A stretch of 64,000 nucleotides of DNA from Streptomyces sp. NBC_01210 (GTDB lineage Bacteria; Actinomycetota; Actinomycetes; Streptomycetales; Streptomycetaceae): assembly GCF_036010325.1 (NCBI RefSeq), contig NZ_CP108549.1, positions 744,001-808,000 on the forward strand. The letters are read 5' to 3'. A model generated the notes under the pieces. That model was not told the origin of the DNA. It made no database searches and was given only the letters and a program-made list of their open reading frames with translations. This document shows positions 10,898-20,425 of this stretch, in pieces; positions within the stretch are counted from its first letter, which is position 1, and every line of letters begins with the position of its first letter. A program made the translations under genes and the position numbers.

Positions 10898-12079
10898 CTA
10901 CTGGCCAGGCAGCTCCACCGACTTGTAGAGGGCGTCGATCAACGCCATCTTGCGCGGGTCGTCGGCGATGTTGGGGCCCATGCGGTTCATCACATATCCC
11001 AGGCTGATGCCCGCCTCCGGGTCGGCGAGTCCGCAGGAGCCACCGAAGCCGTCGTGACCGAACGCCCGGGGGTTGGGGCCGTACGAACCGTTCTCACCGC
11101 TCAGCCAGAGGCCCAGCCCCACCTCCGTCTCGTGCTCGAAGCCCGCGCCCAGCACCAGGTCCCTGCAGCGGCCCTGGCCTTCGCGGACGCGCTCGGCCGC
11201 ATCGGGCGACAGCAGGCGCCGGCCCCCGAACTCTCCGCGCCCGACGAAGATTCCGTACAGGGCCGCGACCGCACGGGCCGTTCCGTGGCCGTTGGCCGCG
11301 GGGATCTCGGCGGCGCGCCACTCGGGGGTGTTGGCGTCGGCGGCTCCGACGATGGGGTTGACCAGGGCCGCCAGCGCGGCGGGCTGCAACTGGGCGAAGA
11401 CGGCGGCCTGTTCGCTGCTCGACGCGGCCCGCGGATGCACCAGCTCGGCGGCGCGCCCGGCCTCCTTCTCCGGCAGTCCGATGGTGAAGTCGATGCCGAG
11501 GGGTCCGGTCACCTCCTGGAGCAGGAACTCTCCCGGCAGCTGTCCGGTGATGCGCCTGATGACCTCGCCGACCAGGAAGCCGTAGGTCATGGCGTGGTAC
11601 CCGGACTGCGTGCCCGGCTCCCACCAGGGCTCGGCTGCCGCCAGCCGCGACGTGGTCAGCTCCCAGTCGTAGAGCTCGGCGACCGTGTGCGGTTCGCGCA
11701 GTCCGGCCAGGCCCGCGCGGTGCGAGAGCAGATGGCGGACGAGAACGGCCTCCTTGCCGGCTGCGGCGAAGTCCGGCCAGTAGGTGGCGACCGGAGCGTC
11801 CAGATCGAGCTGCCCCCGGTCGGCCAGCAGATGGGCGCACAGCGCCGTAGGACCCTTGGTCGTCGACCACACATTGACGAGGGTGTCGCGCCCCCATGGA
11901 ACGCTGCGCGCGGAGTCTGCCCAGCCGCCCCACAGGTCGACCACGGGCTCCCCGTCGATCAGAACACTCACGGCCGCGCCCAGTTCGCCGCGTTCGCGGA
12001 GGTTCTTCTCGAAGGCGGCCCGGACGGCCCGGAACCGTTCGTCGCAGTGGCCGTCGATCTGGGCTTCGCGCTCTGACAT
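10898..12079 (-). CDS. Serine hydrolase of the beta-lactamase / EstB family
   Basis: A 393-residue family VIII esterase/beta-lactamase-like protein. The nucleophile motif is S72-T-T-K75 (WSTTKG), the tyrosine motif is GYHAMTYG, and the third motif is a HDGFGG in place of KTG. There is no signal peptide, so it acts in the cytoplasm, probably as an esterase or lipase. ATG 12079 has GGAGG five bases upstream. It lies 97 bases upstream of the acyl-CoA dehydrogenase on the same strand and may be co-transcribed with it. It is divergent from the hydratase-family gene at 12286. Confidence 0.88.
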   Translation of the reverse strand: MSEREAQIDGHCDERFRAVRAAFEKNLRERGELGAAVSVLIDGEPVVDLWGGWADSARSVPWGRDTLVNVWSTTKGPTALCAHLLADRGQLDLDAPVATYWPDFAAAGKEAVLVRHLLSHRAGLAGLREPHTVAELYDWELTTSRLAAAEPWWEPGTQSGYHAMTYGFLVGEVIRRITGQLPGEFLLQEVTGPLGIDFTIGLPEKEAGRAAELVHPRAASSSEQAAVFAQLQPAALAALVNPIVGAADANTPEWRAAEIPAANGHGTARAVAALYGIFVGRGEFGGRRLLSPDAAERVREGQGRCRDLVLGAGFEHETEVGLGLWLSGENGSYGPNPRAFGHDGFGGSCGLADPEAGISLGYVMNRMGPNIADDPRKMALIDALYKSVELPGQ

Positions 12080-12141
12080 GGGGTCCTCCGTCGCCTCGGG
12101 CCGGTCTTGCGGCCTGCCGGTACCCGGCTCCCCAGAACGTA

Positions 12142-12153
12142 CCGACTGGTCGG
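12142..12153. promoter_or_regulatory. Inverted repeat, possible TetR-type operator
   Basis: CCGAC-TG-GTCGG lies in the 206-base spacer between the divergent serine hydrolase and hydratase-family genes. Short 5-bp arms with a 2-bp gap resemble operators of TetR regulators that control acyl-CoA genes. No such regulator is encoded nearby, so the match is only suggestive. Confidence 0.3.
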
Positions 12154-12285
12154 ACTGGCGGGAAGAGTGCGAGCAGAAGGACGCCGGGCGGCACGGCCCC
12201 TCGTCCGCCCATGCCCCTCAAGCCCGGGCCGTCGCCGGGGTGAGCGAGGATGGAGGGAGAAGATCCACACCCCGGAAGGAACCCG

Positions 12286-13377
12286 ATGGTCCTCGACGAC
12301 TCCGTACTGCTGCGCACCGAGGGCCACGCGGGGTACATCACCCTCAACCGTCCCCGCGCCCTCAACGCCCTCAACCACGCCATGGTCCGCACCGTCGATA
12401 CGGCGCTGGCCACATGGGAACAGGACCCTGCCGTCGAGGTCGTGGTCATCACCGGAGCCGGTGAGCGTGGGCTCTGCGCGGGGGGCGACATCCGCGCCGT
12501 CCGCGCGGACGCCCTGGCGGGCGGCAGCGCGTCGCTGGACTTCTGGCGGGACGAGTACCGCCTCAATGCCCGTATAGCCCGCTACTCCAAGCCGTATGTC
12601 GCCGTCATGGACGGCATCGTGATGGGTGGCGGTGTCGGCGTGTCCGCGCACGGCGACGTACGAATCGTCACCGAGCGGTCGAAGGTCGCCATGCCGGAGA
12701 CGGGTATCGGCTTCGTACCGGATGTGGGCGGTACGCATCTGCTGGCGCAGGCGCCCGGCGAGCTCGGCACACATCTGGCGCTCACCGGCTCGGCGGTGGG
12801 CGCGGCCGATGCGCTGCTGTGCGGACTCGCCGATCACTTCGTACCGTCGCAGCGGCTGGCGGAACTCACCGCGTCACTCGCCGAGTCGGACGTGACCGAG
12901 GCCGTGAGGCGGTGTGCCGGGCCCGCCCCCGAGGGCGAACTGGCCAGGCACCGTGAGTGGATCGACGACTGCTACGCCGCCGACTCCGTGGAGGAGATCC
13001 TCGACCGGCTGCTCGGCCGGGGCGATCCGGCGGCGAAGGAGACAGCCGAGACGATCTTCAGCAGGTCGCCCACCTCCCTCAAGGTGACTCTCGCCGCGCT
13101 GCGCCGAGCCCGTGAACTCGGCGCGCTGGAGCCGGTCCTGGACCAGGAGTACCGCGTCTCGTGCGCGGCCTTCTCCTCGCCCGATCTGGTGGAAGGCGTC
13201 CGGGCGCAGGTCATCGACAAGGACCGCAGCCCGCGCTGGTCGCCCGCGGATCTTGCGCAGGTGACGGACGCGGACGTGGCCCGGTACTTCGCACCGCTCG
13301 GCGAGCGCGAACTCGGACTCGGACTCGTGCGCGACCTCGGACCCGGGCGGGGCACCGGACGCGGCCCCGGCGCCTGA
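12286..13377 (+). CDS. 3-hydroxyisobutyryl-CoA hydrolase-like crotonase
   Basis: A 363-residue enoyl-CoA hydratase/isomerase superfamily protein. The length, the GLCAGGDIRA oxyanion motif, MGGGVGVSAHG and MPETGIGFVPDVGGT match 3-hydroxyisobutyryl-CoA hydrolases of valine breakdown rather than 260-residue hydratases. The Glu in MPETGIG and the Asp in VPDVGG correspond to catalytic acids of that group. GGAAGGA ends five bases before ATG 12286, which rules out the longer frame from 12250. The tail (RDLGPGRGTGRGPGA) is low complexity. It converges on the ATP-grasp gene with only two bases between stops. Confidence 0.88.
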   Translation: MVLDDSVLLRTEGHAGYITLNRPRALNALNHAMVRTVDTALATWEQDPAVEVVVITGAGERGLCAGGDIRAVRADALAGGSASLDFWRDEYRLNARIARYSKPYVAVMDGIVMGGGVGVSAHGDVRIVTERSKVAMPETGIGFVPDVGGTHLLAQAPGELGTHLALTGSAVGAADALLCGLADHFVPSQRLAELTASLAESDVTEAVRRCAGPAPEGELARHREWIDDCYAADSVEEILDRLLGRGDPAAKETAETIFSRSPTSLKVTLAALRRARELGALEPVLDQEYRVSCAAFSSPDLVEGVRAQVIDKDRSPRWSPADLAQVTDADVARYFAPLGERELGLGLVRDLGPGRGTGRGPGA

Positions 13378-13379
13378 GC

Positions 13380-14205
13380 TCAGCCGAGCAGATCGCGCAG
13401 CGAGGCCTTCATCCGGGCGACGAAGGCCTCGCGGACGGCCTCCTCCACAAGGTCCAGCGAAAGATACGGATTGAGATCCTCCAGCTCGACGAGCAGCAGC
13501 TCACCGTGGGGAGTCCGGCAGGCGTCGACGCGCTGGATGCCGTGGTCCAGGGTGTTCCAGTCGATGAACCGCTGGGCGAACTCCAGGTCCGCCGGGTCCG
13601 GTTCGTACCGCTCCAGCTCCCAGCGGCGCTCCGGGCGTGGGGCGTACAGGGCGTACTGGAAGTCCCGGTCGACGAAGTAGAACGACACCTCGTAGCGGAA
13701 CGGGATCCTGGGCTGCACCAGGACGTCGCCGTGCATGACCTCGGTGAGGCGGTCGGGGTGGAGAAACTCCATCCCGATCGAGTCCGCCCCGATCTTCGGT
13801 TTGACGACGTACTCCACGGCCTGCGGCAGCCGTCCGAGGTCCTCACCGCGGTCCACGGTCGGTATCACCGGAAACCCGGCCGCGCTCAGCTCCACCAGAT
13901 ACTGCTTGCCCGCCATGTCCGCGCGGCCCGTCGGCGGATTGTAGAGGCGGGCGCCGGTCTTGCGGGCGAGGGGCACGGAAGGCGTCGTACTCCCGCTGGT
14001 AGTGCAGCACGGGACCGCTGTTGCGTACGAGGACGCCGTGGAAGGAGCCCATCAGACGCGCCGCGTCCAGCGGATGGCACAGAGCGACATCGAAGTCCTC
14101 GCGCAGCCGCCCGGAGAGGCGGATGTCCTCGTCGCAGTAGCGGCGGCCCTTCGCCTCATAGCCGAGATCCGTGACATAGAGGATGCTCGGGCGTGCGGCG
14201 GTCAT
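13380..14205 (-). pseudogene. ATP-grasp-like protein, split by a frameshift
   Basis: The N-terminal part starts at ATG 14205 (MTAARPSILYVTDLGYEAKGR) after GGGAGC and runs to REYDAFR. The C-terminal part is in another frame and reads LARKTGARLYNPPTGRADMAGKQYLVEL, then YVVKPKIGADSIGMEF, EVSFYFVDRDFQYALY and ELLLVELEDLNPYLSLD. Together they form a roughly 270-residue ATP-grasp-type ligase with the lysine and acidic metal residues in place. One indel near 13965-13980, in a CCCC run, separates the frames. It may be a true pseudogene, a sequencing error or a slippage site. The substrate is unknown. Confidence 0.7.
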
Positions 14206-14241
14206 GGTGCTCCCGGTACTCGGCGTGCATGGTCGGGCGTG

Positions 14242-14301
14242 ATCGCCCGGCCTTCGTATCAATCGCCCGGCCTTCGTATCAATCGCCCGGCCTTCGTATC
14301 A
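14242..14301. repeat. Three perfect tandem copies of a 20-bp unit
   Basis: The unit ATCGCCCGGCCTTCGTATCA occurs at 14242-14261, 14262-14281 and 14282-14301 without a mismatch. It fills the short spacer between the phosphatase stop (14334) and the ATP-grasp start (14205), so it sits in the upstream region of the ATP-grasp gene. It could be a set of binding sites or a recent replication-slippage expansion. Confidence 0.95.
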
Positions 14302-14333
14302 GACGGCTCGAGTGCGGTCGGCAGCGGTCCTGC

Positions 14334-16460
14334 TCAGCGCTCGGGACGGAGCAGCAACAGCGCTGTGTCGTCGCCGCGCTCACGGTTGCCCGTCGCCTTG
14401 GCGATGAGACGGTCGGCCACGGCTTCCAGCGGCTGGTCGGTGGCGTGTCCCAGTTCCTCCGCCAGATCCGCCAGCGCCTCGTCCATGTCGACCCCTGGGA
14501 CCTCGATCAGTCCGTCCGTGTACAGGACCAGCAGGGATCCCGGGAGCATCGACACCAATGTGGTCGGGTAGCCGGCCGACGGATCGACACCGAGCAGCGG
14601 GCCGCCGGCCAGGTCCAGGATGTGGACCCGGCCCTCCGGATCGCGGAGCAGCGGCTGGGGGTGTCCGGCACGGGCCAGCAGGGCACGGTGGCGCAACAGG
14701 TCCAGGTGCAGATATACGCAGCTGGCCAGCAGGTCTCCTTCGAGGTCGATCAGCAACCGGTTGGTGGATTCCATGACCCGACCGGGCGGCTGGCCCACCG
14801 CCGTGTAGGCGCGGACCGCAGTGCGGACCTGGCCCATCAGTCCTGCGGCGGTGACATTGTGGCCCTGCACATCGCCGATGACGGCGGCCGCCGCGTCGCG
14901 GGTGCGCATCAGGTCGTAGAAGTCGCCGCCGATGTCCATGCCCTGGGTGCCGGGAAGATACCGCGCGGCGACCTCCAGACCGGGCAGCTTGGGCAGCGAG
15001 TTCGGGAGCAGTGCTGACTGGAGTCCGTGGGCCAGCCGGTTCTTGGCGTCGTAGAGCCGGGCCCGCTCCAGGGCCTGGGCGATGAGACCGCTGAGGCTGG
15101 TGAGCACGGCACGCTCGTCGCTGGAGAAGTGGTGCGGCTGCGAGTAGCCGAGGACGCAGGTGCCGACGGGGCGTCCGGAGGCGATCAGCGGCAGATAGGC
15201 CCAGGCAGCCATGCCGTCCGGAGTCACGAAGCGGGCGGGATAGATGCGCTCCAGCTGCGCACGCGTCTCGAAGAAGGACGGCACTCCGCTCGAGAGCGCC
15301 TGGGCACCGGGGGTCTGGGCGACCAGGGGCATGCCGTCGAACTGCTCCACGATCGACGCGTCCTCGTACCCGCGGTGTCCCAGGACGCGCAGCCGGCCCG
15401 ACTCGGACGCGAGCATGACCAGCGACCGGCTCCCGACAGCCGGCATGATCTCGTCGGCCACCAGCTCGATCACGTCGGACACGCCCACGGCCTCCGTCAG
15501 CGCACTGGCCAGGTTGAGGATGTGAGAAATGGCGACCAGCCGTGCGGGGTGCTCGGACGGCACGTCGGAGGGCATTTCCCGGACCGTTCCGCGGGCCGGG
15601 GTGATGCGCACGCTGATCCCGTTCCGGCTGGGGTGGAGCCGGAACATCAGCCAGTCCTGGGGCGGGCGCAGCGCGACGAACGAGGTGGCGTGCTGGCTGA
15701 TCAGGGCCGCCCGGTAGCGGTCCTCGTACACCGGATCGTTCAGCCAGGGCAGCGCGGACCACAGCTGGCCTCCCAGCAGCTCGCCCACCGGCGCACCGAC
15801 CAGCTCGCCGGCGGCGGGATTCGCGTAGGTGACGCGACCGTCCACGTCCAGCGAGCACATACCGTCCGGAATCCGCGCCAGCAGGTGCACGGCCTCGACC
15901 GCGCCGGACGTACCCGCCATGGCGGTCGGTCCCAGGAAGTCGGGCTCGGGGACGAGGGGGCGGCCTGCCTCCGCGGCCCGGCGCAGCCGCAGGGCGAGGC
16001 GGTCGCAGGCAGCAGTGAGACGGCCGCGTTCGTCGTCGGAGATGACCGACGGATGGGAGCCTGGCCAGGTGACGAACACCGCTCCGTACGCGGTGTCGTC
16101 GGTCGCGATGGGCAGGGCGGCGAGGGCGAACGGATACGGCAGGACCACCGCGATCCGTTGATAGCGGCTCGCCATTTCCTCCTCGCCGGGGACCCAGATC
16201 AGCCGCCGTTCGCGCAGGGCGTCGGCGACAGGGATGGGTGAGCTGAGCGAGATCCGCTCCCAGGGCGCGGCGAAGGCTCGGGGCAGTCCGGCCATGACGG
16301 CCATCTCGAGCACCTGCTCATCGGGCGACAGCAAGTACACGGCGCCGGAGTGGGCGTGGACATCGTCCATCATCCCGGCCAGGGCCAGAGACAGGAGGGG
16401 GTGGGAACCCTCGCTTGCGCTGTCCGGCGGGGTGGGCCCGGTGGCAAGCGGGTCCGGCAA
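14334..16460 (-). CDS. GAF/PAS/PP2C (SpoIIE-type) phosphatase
   Basis: A 708-residue signalling phosphatase. An N-terminal GAF-like sensor is followed by a PAS domain (IPDGMCSLDVDGRVTYANPAAGELVG), a second GAF domain (about 320-480) and a PP2C-type SpoIIE domain with the metal-binding GGDFYD at about 511-516 and GDVQGHN, ending RGDDTALLLLRPER. Such proteins dephosphorylate STAS anti-sigma antagonists and so release SigB-type sigma factors. I place the start at TTG 16460, nine bases after GGGAGGAGG; the frame open to 16868 is arginine-proline-rich noise. It probably feeds the sigma-B-type network at 28-42 kb. Confidence 0.88.
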   Translation of the reverse strand: MPDPLATGPTPPDSASEGSHPLLSLALAGMMDDVHAHSGAVYLLSPDEQVLEMAVMAGLPRAFAAPWERISLSSPIPVADALRERRLIWVPGEEEMASRYQRIAVVLPYPFALAALPIATDDTAYGAVFVTWPGSHPSVISDDERGRLTAACDRLALRLRRAAEAGRPLVPEPDFLGPTAMAGTSGAVEAVHLLARIPDGMCSLDVDGRVTYANPAAGELVGAPVGELLGGQLWSALPWLNDPVYEDRYRAALISQHATSFVALRPPQDWLMFRLHPSRNGISVRITPARGTVREMPSDVPSEHPARLVAISHILNLASALTEAVGVSDVIELVADEIMPAVGSRSLVMLASESGRLRVLGHRGYEDASIVEQFDGMPLVAQTPGAQALSSGVPSFFETRAQLERIYPARFVTPDGMAAWAYLPLIASGRPVGTCVLGYSQPHHFSSDERAVLTSLSGLIAQALERARLYDAKNRLAHGLQSALLPNSLPKLPGLEVAARYLPGTQGMDIGGDFYDLMRTRDAAAAVIGDVQGHNVTAAGLMGQVRTAVRAYTAVGQPPGRVMESTNRLLIDLEGDLLASCVYLHLDLLRHRALLARAGHPQPLLRDPEGRVHILDLAGGPLLGVDPSAGYPTTLVSMLPGSLLVLYTDGLIEVPGVDMDEALADLAEELGHATDQPLEAVADRLIAKATGNRERGDDTALLLLRPER

Positions 16461-16902
16461 GGGAAACCACCTCCTCCCGCCGCAATGCTCACGACCAAGG
16501 CTGCCGGTTGCGGGGGCTTCCCGCACGGCGAGCGGCGGTGCGGTCCGCTCGCCGTGCGGTGCGGTGTGCCCATCGGGGGCGGCACGACTGCCGGCGGGCC
16601 GGTCGGCGGGCGCGCGCGAGCCGGACCTGCCCGGAGGCCGCACGCGCGGCTGCGGAGCGACGATGCCCCTGAGGCGCTTGCGCAGCGACCCTGTCGCGGA
16701 GCCGCGCGCGCGGCAGCTCACCGCGGGCGCGTGCCGCCCGGGCCGGCACACCGTCCGGGCGGCGCACCGCACGCTCGGCCCGGAGAACGGCCGCCTCGCC
16801 CGGGCCGGCTCGCGGGGCGCCGGGCGCGGGACACGGGGCCACCGGGCGCAGGGCCCCTCCCCGGCCACGACGGGCCTACGCGCTCCCCGGCCACGACGGG
16901 CC
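16461..16902 (-). other. Very GC-rich spacer upstream of the phosphatase gene
   Basis: About 440 bases of extremely GC-rich DNA between two minus-strand genes. Long frames exist on every strand but are arginine/proline/alanine noise without ribosome sites. It should hold the promoter of the phosphatase gene, which I could not pick out, and it contains a 21-bp direct repeat at its far end. Confidence 0.6.
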
Positions 16903-16903
16903 T
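16857..16903. repeat. 21-bp direct repeat with 26-bp period
   Basis: The word CTCCCCGGCCACGACGGGCC plus T occurs at 16857-16877 and 16883-16903. The second copy runs into the TAA stop of the secreted phosphoesterase gene. Each copy could form a weak GGCC-loop-GGCC hairpin, so the pair might act in termination. Confidence 0.8.
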
Positions 16904-19900
16904 TACGCCGCCCGGCGCGATGCCACCCCCTCCGCCGCGATGCGAATCTCTGTACGTTCCGTGACGCCGCCCACCGTCACCGCCAGGGTGACCGTCCCCG
17001 GCCGCAGCGCGGTGAGCCGGCCCGTAACCGGGTCGAACGCCGCCGCATGGCGGTGGCGAGCGTCCTCAGGCGCGCCGATGTACAGGTTCGGCGAGCCCGT
17101 CCAGTCCGCGCTCAGCGGGAACACCACCGGGACCCGCCGTGCACCCTGCGTGACCGTCGCCCGGGCGTCCGCGGCGTGGCCGGGCTTCAGCACAGCGGGC
17201 GCGTCCAGGGTCAGGCCGTCGACATGCGCCCGGGTCTGGACGGAGACCCAGTCCGGGCGGCCCTCCCACGGGCGAAGCCGTCCCGCCAGTTGCTCCCCGC
17301 GCGACACCTTGTCGACGCCGACCAGCGACCAGCCCGTGAAGCCGCCCTCGTCCGCCGGGCCCGCCGGGGCCTTGCCCGAGTTGCCGTTGATCAGATACGG
17401 CACGCCGTCCACATGCTCGGCGTGGAAGACGCCGACATGGCTGCCCACGAGACCCGCCCCCTTTCCGGTCGTACGGCGGAACTCCGCGAGCCACTGCTCG
17501 ATCAGCGCCGCCTCCTTGCGGTCGCCGAGCCGGCTGCCCTTCTGCACGGTCGGGTCCCGCGGCGGGACGTGCTCGACGAGCATCACCGCCGAGATGCTCG
17601 CGTCCCTCGCCGCCGCGTCGAGCTGCGCGCGCACCGCCTTGATCTGGTCGAAGCCGCCGCCCCGCAGGCTCAGGCTCGAGGTGTCCAGGGTCAGGAACCG
17701 GGTACCGCGATGGTCGAACGTGCGGTGCGCGGGCCCGAATTCGGCGATGAAGTTGTCGATCTTGCCGCCCATCACCTCATGGTTGCCCGGCACGTAGTAC
17801 CAGGGCAGCTCGTCCCCCAGTTCCTCGGTCAGGACGCGGCGCGCGAAGGCCAGATCCGCCGGAGAGCCCTCGTCGACGAGGTCGCCGTTGACGATGAGGA
17901 AGTCGGGCCGCGCGGCCTTGATCTCGCGCAGGGTCCGGCGCGCCTGCGCCACGATCGCGCTGTCGGGGTCGCGGGCGACGAACTGCGCGTCGGACATGAC
18001 CGCGAACTGCCAGTCCCTGTCCTCGGTCTCGGCCGCCGGGTCGATCAACGGGTCGGCCGTACGGGGCTGTTGAGGCAGCACGACCGTCGGTGGCACCTGC
18101 GCGGTCAGGCCGTCGATCACGATCTTCCCGGTGTACTGCTTGGCGGCCGCGGTCTCGGCCAGATAGAAGCGGTGCACCGACAGCGGCATCGCGGCCCCCG
18201 GCGGCACGGCGAAGGTCACCTGCCGCCAGCCCGTCCAGGTGACATACGGTCCGCGCAGCAACTGGTCGGAGCCGGCCGCATCCTTGAGATGCAGTGTCGG
18301 CCACGCGCCCTTCCCGTCGCCCTTGATCCAGAGCGTGAAGGACTGCGGCTGGCCCGGAACGACGATCTGCCGTGGCGGGTTGGCGTACGCGGCCCTGGTC
18401 GCGGTCGACTGCGTGAAGTCGTAGGTGAGCTCCAGGCCCGTCCCACTCTGTCCTTCGGGTGTCGCCGCGACCGAGCCACTCGCGCGGGCCTGGCTGAAGG
18501 TCCAGGACGCGGCGTCGTCGAAGCCGGAGACCGGCTGCTCGGCGAGGCCGACGCTGACGGCGAACACGGTGGTGACGCCCGCGGCCGTCGCCGTGATCTG
18601 TCCGGCCCCGCTGCCCGTGCGGGACGTGACGGTGAACGAGCCCCGGCCGTCGTCGCGGATGTCGAAGAGCGTGTGGTCGTAGCCGAGTTGCACATCGGCC
18701 GGTTCCACGGGCGCGCTGTTGCCCTGGGCGTCGAGCCCGAGGATGCCGAAGGTGCCGGTGGCGCTCGCGTCCGCGAGGCCGACCCGCTCGGTGGTCGGCT
18801 CGATTCCGGCCAGGTCGTCGAGCACGGTCAGCTCGGTGCTGCCATGGGCACCCGCACGTTCCGCGCGTACCTCGGTCGTGCCGCTGTGCCTCGCCCGGAA
18901 CGTCCCGTGGTCGTCGACCCGGCCCACCGAGGGCTGGACGGCCCGCCAGTGCGGTGCTCCGGCGGCCGGTCCGTATGTCTCGTCGTAGCCGGCGGCGGTG
19001 AGCCGGCGGGTCAGGCCGGGGAACACCCGCTCCGGGTGGCCGCCCTTGACCGGGTCGGCAGTGGGGGCGCTCCCGGCGGGCGTGCGGGTCTCGACCCAGA
19101 AGCCGCGCAACCGGCCGCTGCCGTCGGGCGCGGTGAGCGCGAGGCCGTTGGGGACGGTGCGTTCGCTGCCGTCGGAGGGACTGTTCTCCACCTGGAGGGC
19201 GTCGCTGCCGGGTTCGCGGGCGACGAGTGTCGAGGAGCCCCCTCCGTCGAGGTTGAGCGCGCTGTGCGCGCCGGCCTTCTTCATCATCAGGCCGAGTTCG
19301 GTGAGGGTGACTCCGCCGCTGTCGGCCTGGCGGCCGTCGACCGTGATGACCTGCATCGCGCGGCCGTCCTTGGAGAATCCGACGGCGGTACGGGGAGCGG
19401 CGGTGTTGTTGCCTTCGCCCTCGTGGTTCAGCGGTACGCCGTCGACAACGAGGAGTTCGCGGCCGCCGACGGCGGTACGCGGGACAGGCCCGCTGTCGGT
19501 ACGCGGCCGGTACTCCAGGGAGACGGCGTCGCCCGGGCGCAGCGCCGCCAGCAGCCCCACTCCGGCCTCCCGGCCGACCAGGACAGTGGTGTCCGCGGCG
19601 ATCGGCCCGGTGCCGGGCCGATCGGTGACGGCGACGACCTTGCCGTCCCGTAACACCGCTTCGGCGACGGGAGTCGCGGCGTCGACGGTCAGCGCGCGGT
19701 CGGCGGTTCCCCAGGCGGCGGTGTACGCGCCGATCCCGCCGGCCGGGACGTTCGCGGCGTTGTACGCGGTCAGGGGGTGCGCACCGGACGGCAGCGTGAG
19801 AGTGCCGTCGAAGTACAACTGCAGGACACGTCCGGCGTTCTCCGGCCCGATGCCGACGGCCCGGTTGGCGCCGGTGGCCGGCGAGTGGGTGACCTTGCCG

Positions 19901-20391
19901 TCCTTGATGCCGGGGCCCTGCGGTGCGCCGGTCTGGTTGATGTCGAAGAAGTCCGCGTTGATCGCGGCGACCGTGCGCCGGCCCTTGCCGGGGTCATGCT
20001 GTGCGGCGAGTTCGGAGACGGCGCGGCGGTCGGCGACCTTCCCGGAGGAGAGGTAGTCGGCCTGTACGCCGCTGCCGTCGAGGTCGACGGAGAGCGCGTC
20101 GACGCGCAGCCACTTGTCCGATTCGAGCCGGTCGTACGAGGTGAGGCTGATGCCCGGAGCGATCGGCCGGGAGCTGCGCGCGGTCTCGATGCCATCGCCG
20201 TCCGCGACGGATCTCGGCCGTCCGGCCGGACCGCTCGCGGGCGGCGGCGCGACGGGCCGCAGCACTTCGGCGGAGTCTCGGGGACGGGGGTCGGGGGTGG
20301 AATCGGCGACGGCCGGGGAAGTCGCCCCAGCCGTCAGTGCGGACACCGTCGCGAACAGCACGACGGACCGTCTTGCTCTGCCAAGGCCCAC
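16903..20391 (-). CDS. Secreted phosphodiester glycosidase-metallophosphoesterase fusion
   Basis: A 1162-residue exported protein. A signal peptide (RARRSVVLFATVSALTAGATSPAVA) is followed by a phosphodiester glycosidase (NAGPA-like) domain over about residues 80-420, with AAINADFFD, PRTAVGFS and LNLDGGGSSTLV. A middle region of Ig-like and carbohydrate-binding-like beta domains spans about 420-750. A calcineurin-type metallophosphoesterase follows with SDAQF, NGDLVDEG, GNHEV and VEHVPP, then a C-terminal Ig-like tail. It probably removes a sugar-phosphodiester cap and then a phosphate from cell-wall or extracellular polymers. GTG 20391 is chosen for GGAG five bases upstream. It ends in a rare TAA stop. 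Confidence 0.88.
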   Translation of the reverse strand: MGLGRARRSVVLFATVSALTAGATSPAVADSTPDPRPRDSAEVLRPVAPPPASGPAGRPRSVADGDGIETARSSRPIAPGISLTSYDRLESDKWLRVDALSVDLDGSGVQADYLSSGKVADRRAVSELAAQHDPGKGRRTVAAINADFFDINQTGAPQGPGIKDGKVTHSPATGANRAVGIGPENAGRVLQLYFDGTLTLPSGAHPLTAYNAANVPAGGIGAYTAAWGTADRALTVDAATPVAEAVLRDGKVVAVTDRPGTGPIAADTTVLVGREAGVGLLAALRPGDAVSLEYRPRTDSGPVPRTAVGGRELLVVDGVPLNHEGEGNNTAAPRTAVGFSKDGRAMQVITVDGRQADSGGVTLTELGLMMKKAGAHSALNLDGGGSSTLVAREPGSDALQVENSPSDGSERTVPNGLALTAPDGSGRLRGFWVETRTPAGSAPTADPVKGGHPERVFPGLTRRLTAAGYDETYGPAAGAPHWRAVQPSVGRVDDHGTFRARHSGTTEVRAERAGAHGSTELTVLDDLAGIEPTTERVGLADASATGTFGILGLDAQGNSAPVEPADVQLGYDHTLFDIRDDGRGSFTVTSRTGSGAGQITATAAGVTTVFAVSVGLAEQPVSGFDDAASWTFSQARASGSVAATPEGQSGTGLELTYDFTQSTATRAAYANPPRQIVVPGQPQSFTLWIKGDGKGAWPTLHLKDAAGSDQLLRGPYVTWTGWRQVTFAVPPGAAMPLSVHRFYLAETAAAKQYTGKIVIDGLTAQVPPTVVLPQQPRTADPLIDPAAETEDRDWQFAVMSDAQFVARDPDSAIVAQARRTLREIKAARPDFLIVNGDLVDEGSPADLAFARRVLTEELGDELPWYYVPGNHEVMGGKIDNFIAEFGPAHRTFDHRGTRFLTLDTSSLSLRGGGFDQIKAVRAQLDAAARDASISAVMLVEHVPPRDPTVQKGSRLGDRKEAALIEQWLAEFRRTTGKGAGLVGSHVGVFHAEHVDGVPYLINGNSGKAPAGPADEGGFTGWSLVGVDKVSRGEQLAGRLRPWEGRPDWVSVQTRAHVDGLTLDAPAVLKPGHAADARATVTQGARRVPVVFPLSADWTGSPNLYIGAPEDARHRHAAAFDPVTGRLTALRPGTVTLAVTVGGVTERTEIRIAAEGVASRRAA

Positions 20392-20425
20392 AACTACTCC
20401 AGGAATCCAGCTGGTTGAGCGCGTA

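Noticed and set aside
14242..14301. CRISPR array
   Set aside because: The three 20-bp units are contiguous with no spacers and no cas genes are present.
16234..19653. 1139-residue plus-strand frame opposite the exported hydrolase
   Set aside because: Antisense shadow; the minus strand has a signal peptide and two enzyme domains.
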